Assembly (NCBI GenBank): GCA_002943765.1
Contig: PQWQ01000009.1
Span: 1,736,001-1,800,000, forward strand
Origin: Psoroptes ovis
Taxonomy: Eukaryota > Arthropoda > Arachnida > Sarcoptiformes > Psoroptidae
DNA: 64,000 bases
Direction: 5' to 3'
Both the position numbers and the translations under genes were made by a program. The notes under the pieces were generated by a model. That model had not been told where the DNA came from. It saw nothing but the letters and a program-made list of their open reading frames with translations, and did not search any database. Below are positions 60,899 through 64,000 of the stretch, one piece after another (the first letter of the stretch is position 1; every line of letters starts with the position of its first letter).

Positions 60899-63800
60899 GT
60901 AAGTGGGAATTTTTTTTTTATTTTTTCTTATTATTCTTTTAGCGTTAAATTTCAAGATTCTTGAAATCTTAAATCTTGAATTTAAAATGAGACTTGAATC
61001 AATCAATTTTTGATTATCGATTTCACAAATCGATTACCCTGAGAAAATTCCTATTCCATTTTCTCATTTAAAGTTCTCTCGCTCTTTCTTTGAGTGAAAA
61101 TGACAAAATTATCATTTGAAAATAATGAAAAAACTTGAGGCAAAAACGAAACGATTCAAGCCTTAAAACAAGCCTTAAATCCATTTATTATTACTACCAA
61201 AAACAAGCTGTTGTTTTTGAGATTTATTCTATCCAATATAAGTATTTTTCTCAAATATGAAAATGATAATCATTATTATTAATAGATTAACTTCTTCAGA
61301 GTTTGAGAATGTCGAAAAATTCTTGCCAAGAGAAAAATAATTCGAATTACGAAATATTATTTTTCAATTTTCTTAAGTTTATTGAAAATTGATTTAAACT
61401 ATAACTATTTTCTTAACTCTTTCTTTTTTCTTTTCTTAACAAATTGATGTTTGAGAGTTGAAATTCTCGGTGAGAAAAGGCATGAAGCACAGGCATGTAC
61501 TTACAACACAACATAAAAAGACTTAAAACCTTAGATTTTGGTGATTTTTGTGTGCTAAAGATTGAAAACCTTTGATTTCTGTGATTTTTGTGCCAAAATT
61601 TGTTCAAATATTTTTTTTATTTCCAAAGTAATTCAATCAACCCAGATTGACAAGTGAATTTATTTGTGTTTTGTTCATTCAAGAATCCAATTCTAAGATA
61701 ATTTGAATATTTTATTCCATTTTGGTTCCCGAAGACTTTTGTTTGATGAAATTTTCGAATGAATTGAAAAAAATTGAAATTTATTCATGTTTTTCGTTCG
61801 ATTTTCGATTGAAAAATTGATGCAAATAAATAATGAAACAACATTATAAGGCACTTTTCAAATAATAAATTGAAATGTATTTCCAAAATGGAAACATTTA
61901 TATTAATTAAGATGGACCAAACAAACAAAACAACAACATGGGTCCCGAAATCTTCTTCCTTATTGAACCTATTTTTTTCAATTCGATTTAACACTTTTTT
62001 TCGAAATTTTTTCCCTTCTACAAATAATGGATGTTTTTTCTCTTTGATTCAAATTTGATTTTGTTGTCTGCAAGATTCATTTTGAAGTCTATACCTTTAT
62101 TGGCACACCTGATCAACGATTCCACATTTCAGCTCAGGTGATTTTTTCTTTTTTTTTGCCCATTTCGAGACATTTATCGACTGATTTAGCATCCATTTAC
62201 AATGTGACTATTCCTCATGAATTGTGATGATTGACAATATTTCGAAAAATTGCAATTAATATGCTTTGAACGACTTAATTTGAGCGAATCAAGCGAATTA
62301 TTTGAGTTGACAATGATGAATAATGTTTCCATTTATTTATTTATTCATTTTTTCGTTGATTGAATAACGATTGAAAATTTGATTCATTCAGCTGTAATTG
62401 ATTCATTAAAATAATCATGAATTATATAAATGATTGTTTGCTATTCACATGTTTATTTCGATTTGTTTGTTTGGTTTGTTTGTTTGTCGTCGTTGTTCAA
62501 ATAATCTATTTTATTTAGATTATTTTATTTTGATTTATTTCCATTTAGAGTTCCGATTATCATTTGAAAAAATTTATAATTTTTGATTATTTTATGAATA
62601 ATGCAATAATATTTGTGATGATCATCATCCAGCAACAACAACCATCATTAACATGGGCCCGATTTTTTCTGTGTGTTTTGTATCCAAATACAACTATTCC
62701 ACAATCAACACAATAAACAACAATACAATTATCATTCGAAAAAATGATCAATTTATATTTTACTCCATACAATATTCTTCATGGCTTTTTGCTTCCTGTT
62801 TAGATTATTCTTGCAAAAATACATTGCATTTTATGAATATATTTATTTCACACATTTCCAATGATTAATTCTCAAATTCATTCATATCATTGTATGTGTC
62901 TTCACAGAAAAAAACGAGCGACCAAGAATACAATGATTAATATGAAATGTGTTGTTTAATCTAGTGTTTACGATCGAAAAAAATGAATATTTGTCATTTC
63001 ATTTTTTGGTAAATTTCCATATTGATAAGATTATCCACATATCCACATATATTCCATATTCCATTGAATCAAAAAAAAAAGCTTTGATCAAATATTATGA
63101 TTCATTCATTCATTCAATTTTGTTTGATTCCATTTTTTGAAAAATTGAAAATTTAAAGTTTAAACTTTTGTATTTAAGAATAATTCTCTGAGAGAAAAAT
63201 TTTAAGGTTTTTGCCTTTAAAAAAAAATATGAATAAATGTCTTAAAATGTTCTTGATGTGATCAATATGGATTTTATATGGGGTTTTGCTTGGTCTTATT
63301 CTCTGGTCCCTGCAAACGATATGTGTCCATTTTTTTCCATTTTACACTTTGGGTTTCTTGGTATATCAAAATGACAACTACAAACACGAATTATTTCTAA
63401 GAATCTTGCCAAAGATTGTATTCACAGCTCAAGAGTATTTACCAGTTTACTACACACATTACCATTTTACATATATTCACAAGTACCAAAAATATATCAT
63501 TTCAAGTGTCATAACCACAAACTTTTATTTTGAATTCCTCTTATTCTTGCTGTGTTTATGTGTGTTTACATTGTTTCCATTTTTTACGAAAAAAAATGGA
63601 CATTTTTTAATGATGATAACTCTCTATGTGTGTTGATGATGATGATGATGATCATTTTATTATTATTATTATTATTATTATTGCTATCTGCAATTGGCTA
63701 GCCATCAAAAACATTAAAACATAATAATACAGGGTTTCAAGTTTTAATTCAGAGTTTTCAAATTAATTTTCATAGTTTTCAAATTAAATTTCGTAGTTTT

Positions 63801-64000
63801 GAATGCAATTTTGAGCAGTAAAATTACGAAATTTAATTTTAAAATTATGAAAATTAATTTTAAAACTACGAATTAAAACTTGAAATCGTGTAATTTAAAA
63901 TTATTATTTTTGTTCATTTATTTGTAACTCTTTCTGTGATCATTTGATCATTTGAAAATTGTTTTCTGAAAGTTTCAAATTCATTATTTTCATTATTCCC
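60899..64000. other. Noncoding stretch, probably intron of the gene opening at 60556
   Basis: No coding exon can be supported. It contains poly-T runs, a TTA tract near 63657-63681 and the family B element at 63729-63894. Frames at 62653, 62949 and 63286 have no ATG-led family features. Confidence 0.45.
63729..63894. mobile_element. Family B fold-back element, copy 10, long form
   Basis: TACAGGGTTTCAAGTTTTAA to AATTAAAACTTGAAATCGTG then TA. Flanked by TA on both sides. Confidence 0.86.

Noticed and set aside
63286..63636. Hydrophobic 116-codon frame near the right end
   Set aside because: Begins at TTG, not ATG; Phe/Tyr-rich translation of T-rich DNA with no family feature.
30582..63894. 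Spaced, repeated palindromes suggesting a CRISPR-like array
   Set aside because: The copies are dispersed at irregular intervals of hundreds to thousands of bases, have TA borders, and the host is an animal; they are MITE-like elements.

Overview
This is a stretch of an AT-rich animal nuclear genome. Genes are split by short GT-AG introns, mostly 50-300 bases. Proteins carry many poly-Asn, poly-Ser, poly-Asp and poly-His runs. Several orthologues are found only in animals: MCM3, VPS41, PDP, SUPT20H, a Su(sable)/ZC3H4 protein, RBBP6 and a brainiac-type GT31 enzyme. Compact genes, asparagine-rich proteins, a GH18 chitinase-like gene and low GC point to an arthropod, most likely an acariform (astigmatid, dust-mite-like) mite. 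The species assignment is inference.

Layout. Positions 1-32 kb are gene-dense. In order they hold: a LYR-motif protein resembling the human MIEF1 upstream-ORF microprotein (-); MCM3 (-); an unrecognised secreted protein (-); VPS41 (+); a five-zinc-finger protein (-); a mitochondrial pyruvate dehydrogenase phosphatase (-); a MEP50/WDR77-like WD protein (-); a brainiac-like beta-1,3-glycosyltransferase (+); a small secreted protein (+); eIF2B beta (-); a Lifeguard/TMBIM membrane protein with two alternative last exons (+); long-form tRNase Z/ELAC2 (-); SPT20 of the SAGA complex (-); a DHHC palmitoyltransferase (-). From 32 to 50 kb come ALAD (+), a ZC3H4/Su(sable) CCCH protein (-), a membrane-anchored GH18 protein (-) and RBBP6 (+). 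From 49.5 to 60.5 kb I find no convincing gene. At 60.55 kb a probable first coding exon of a gene opens and runs off the window.

Two families of short inverted-repeat elements fill the right part. Family A has 17 copies of about 80 bp. It has TA-flanked TTAGGTTGTCCGAAAAG termini and looks like a mariner-derived MITE, with a design strikingly like the primate MADE1 element. Family B has 10 copies of about 120 or 160 bp. It is a fold-back element whose arms are built of a roughly 20-bp repeated unit.

The genes are housekeeping functions and share no single pathway. Themes are chromatin and transcription (SPT20, ZC3H4, WDR77-like), RNA processing (ELAC2, RBBP6), DNA replication (MCM3), translation control (eIF2B beta), mitochondria (LYR protein, PDP, ALAD product entering haem synthesis) and the secretory/lysosomal pathway (VPS41, DHHC, GT31). 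Exon coordinates were worked out by hand from splice motifs, reading-frame phase and protein similarity recalled from family knowledge; no search was run.
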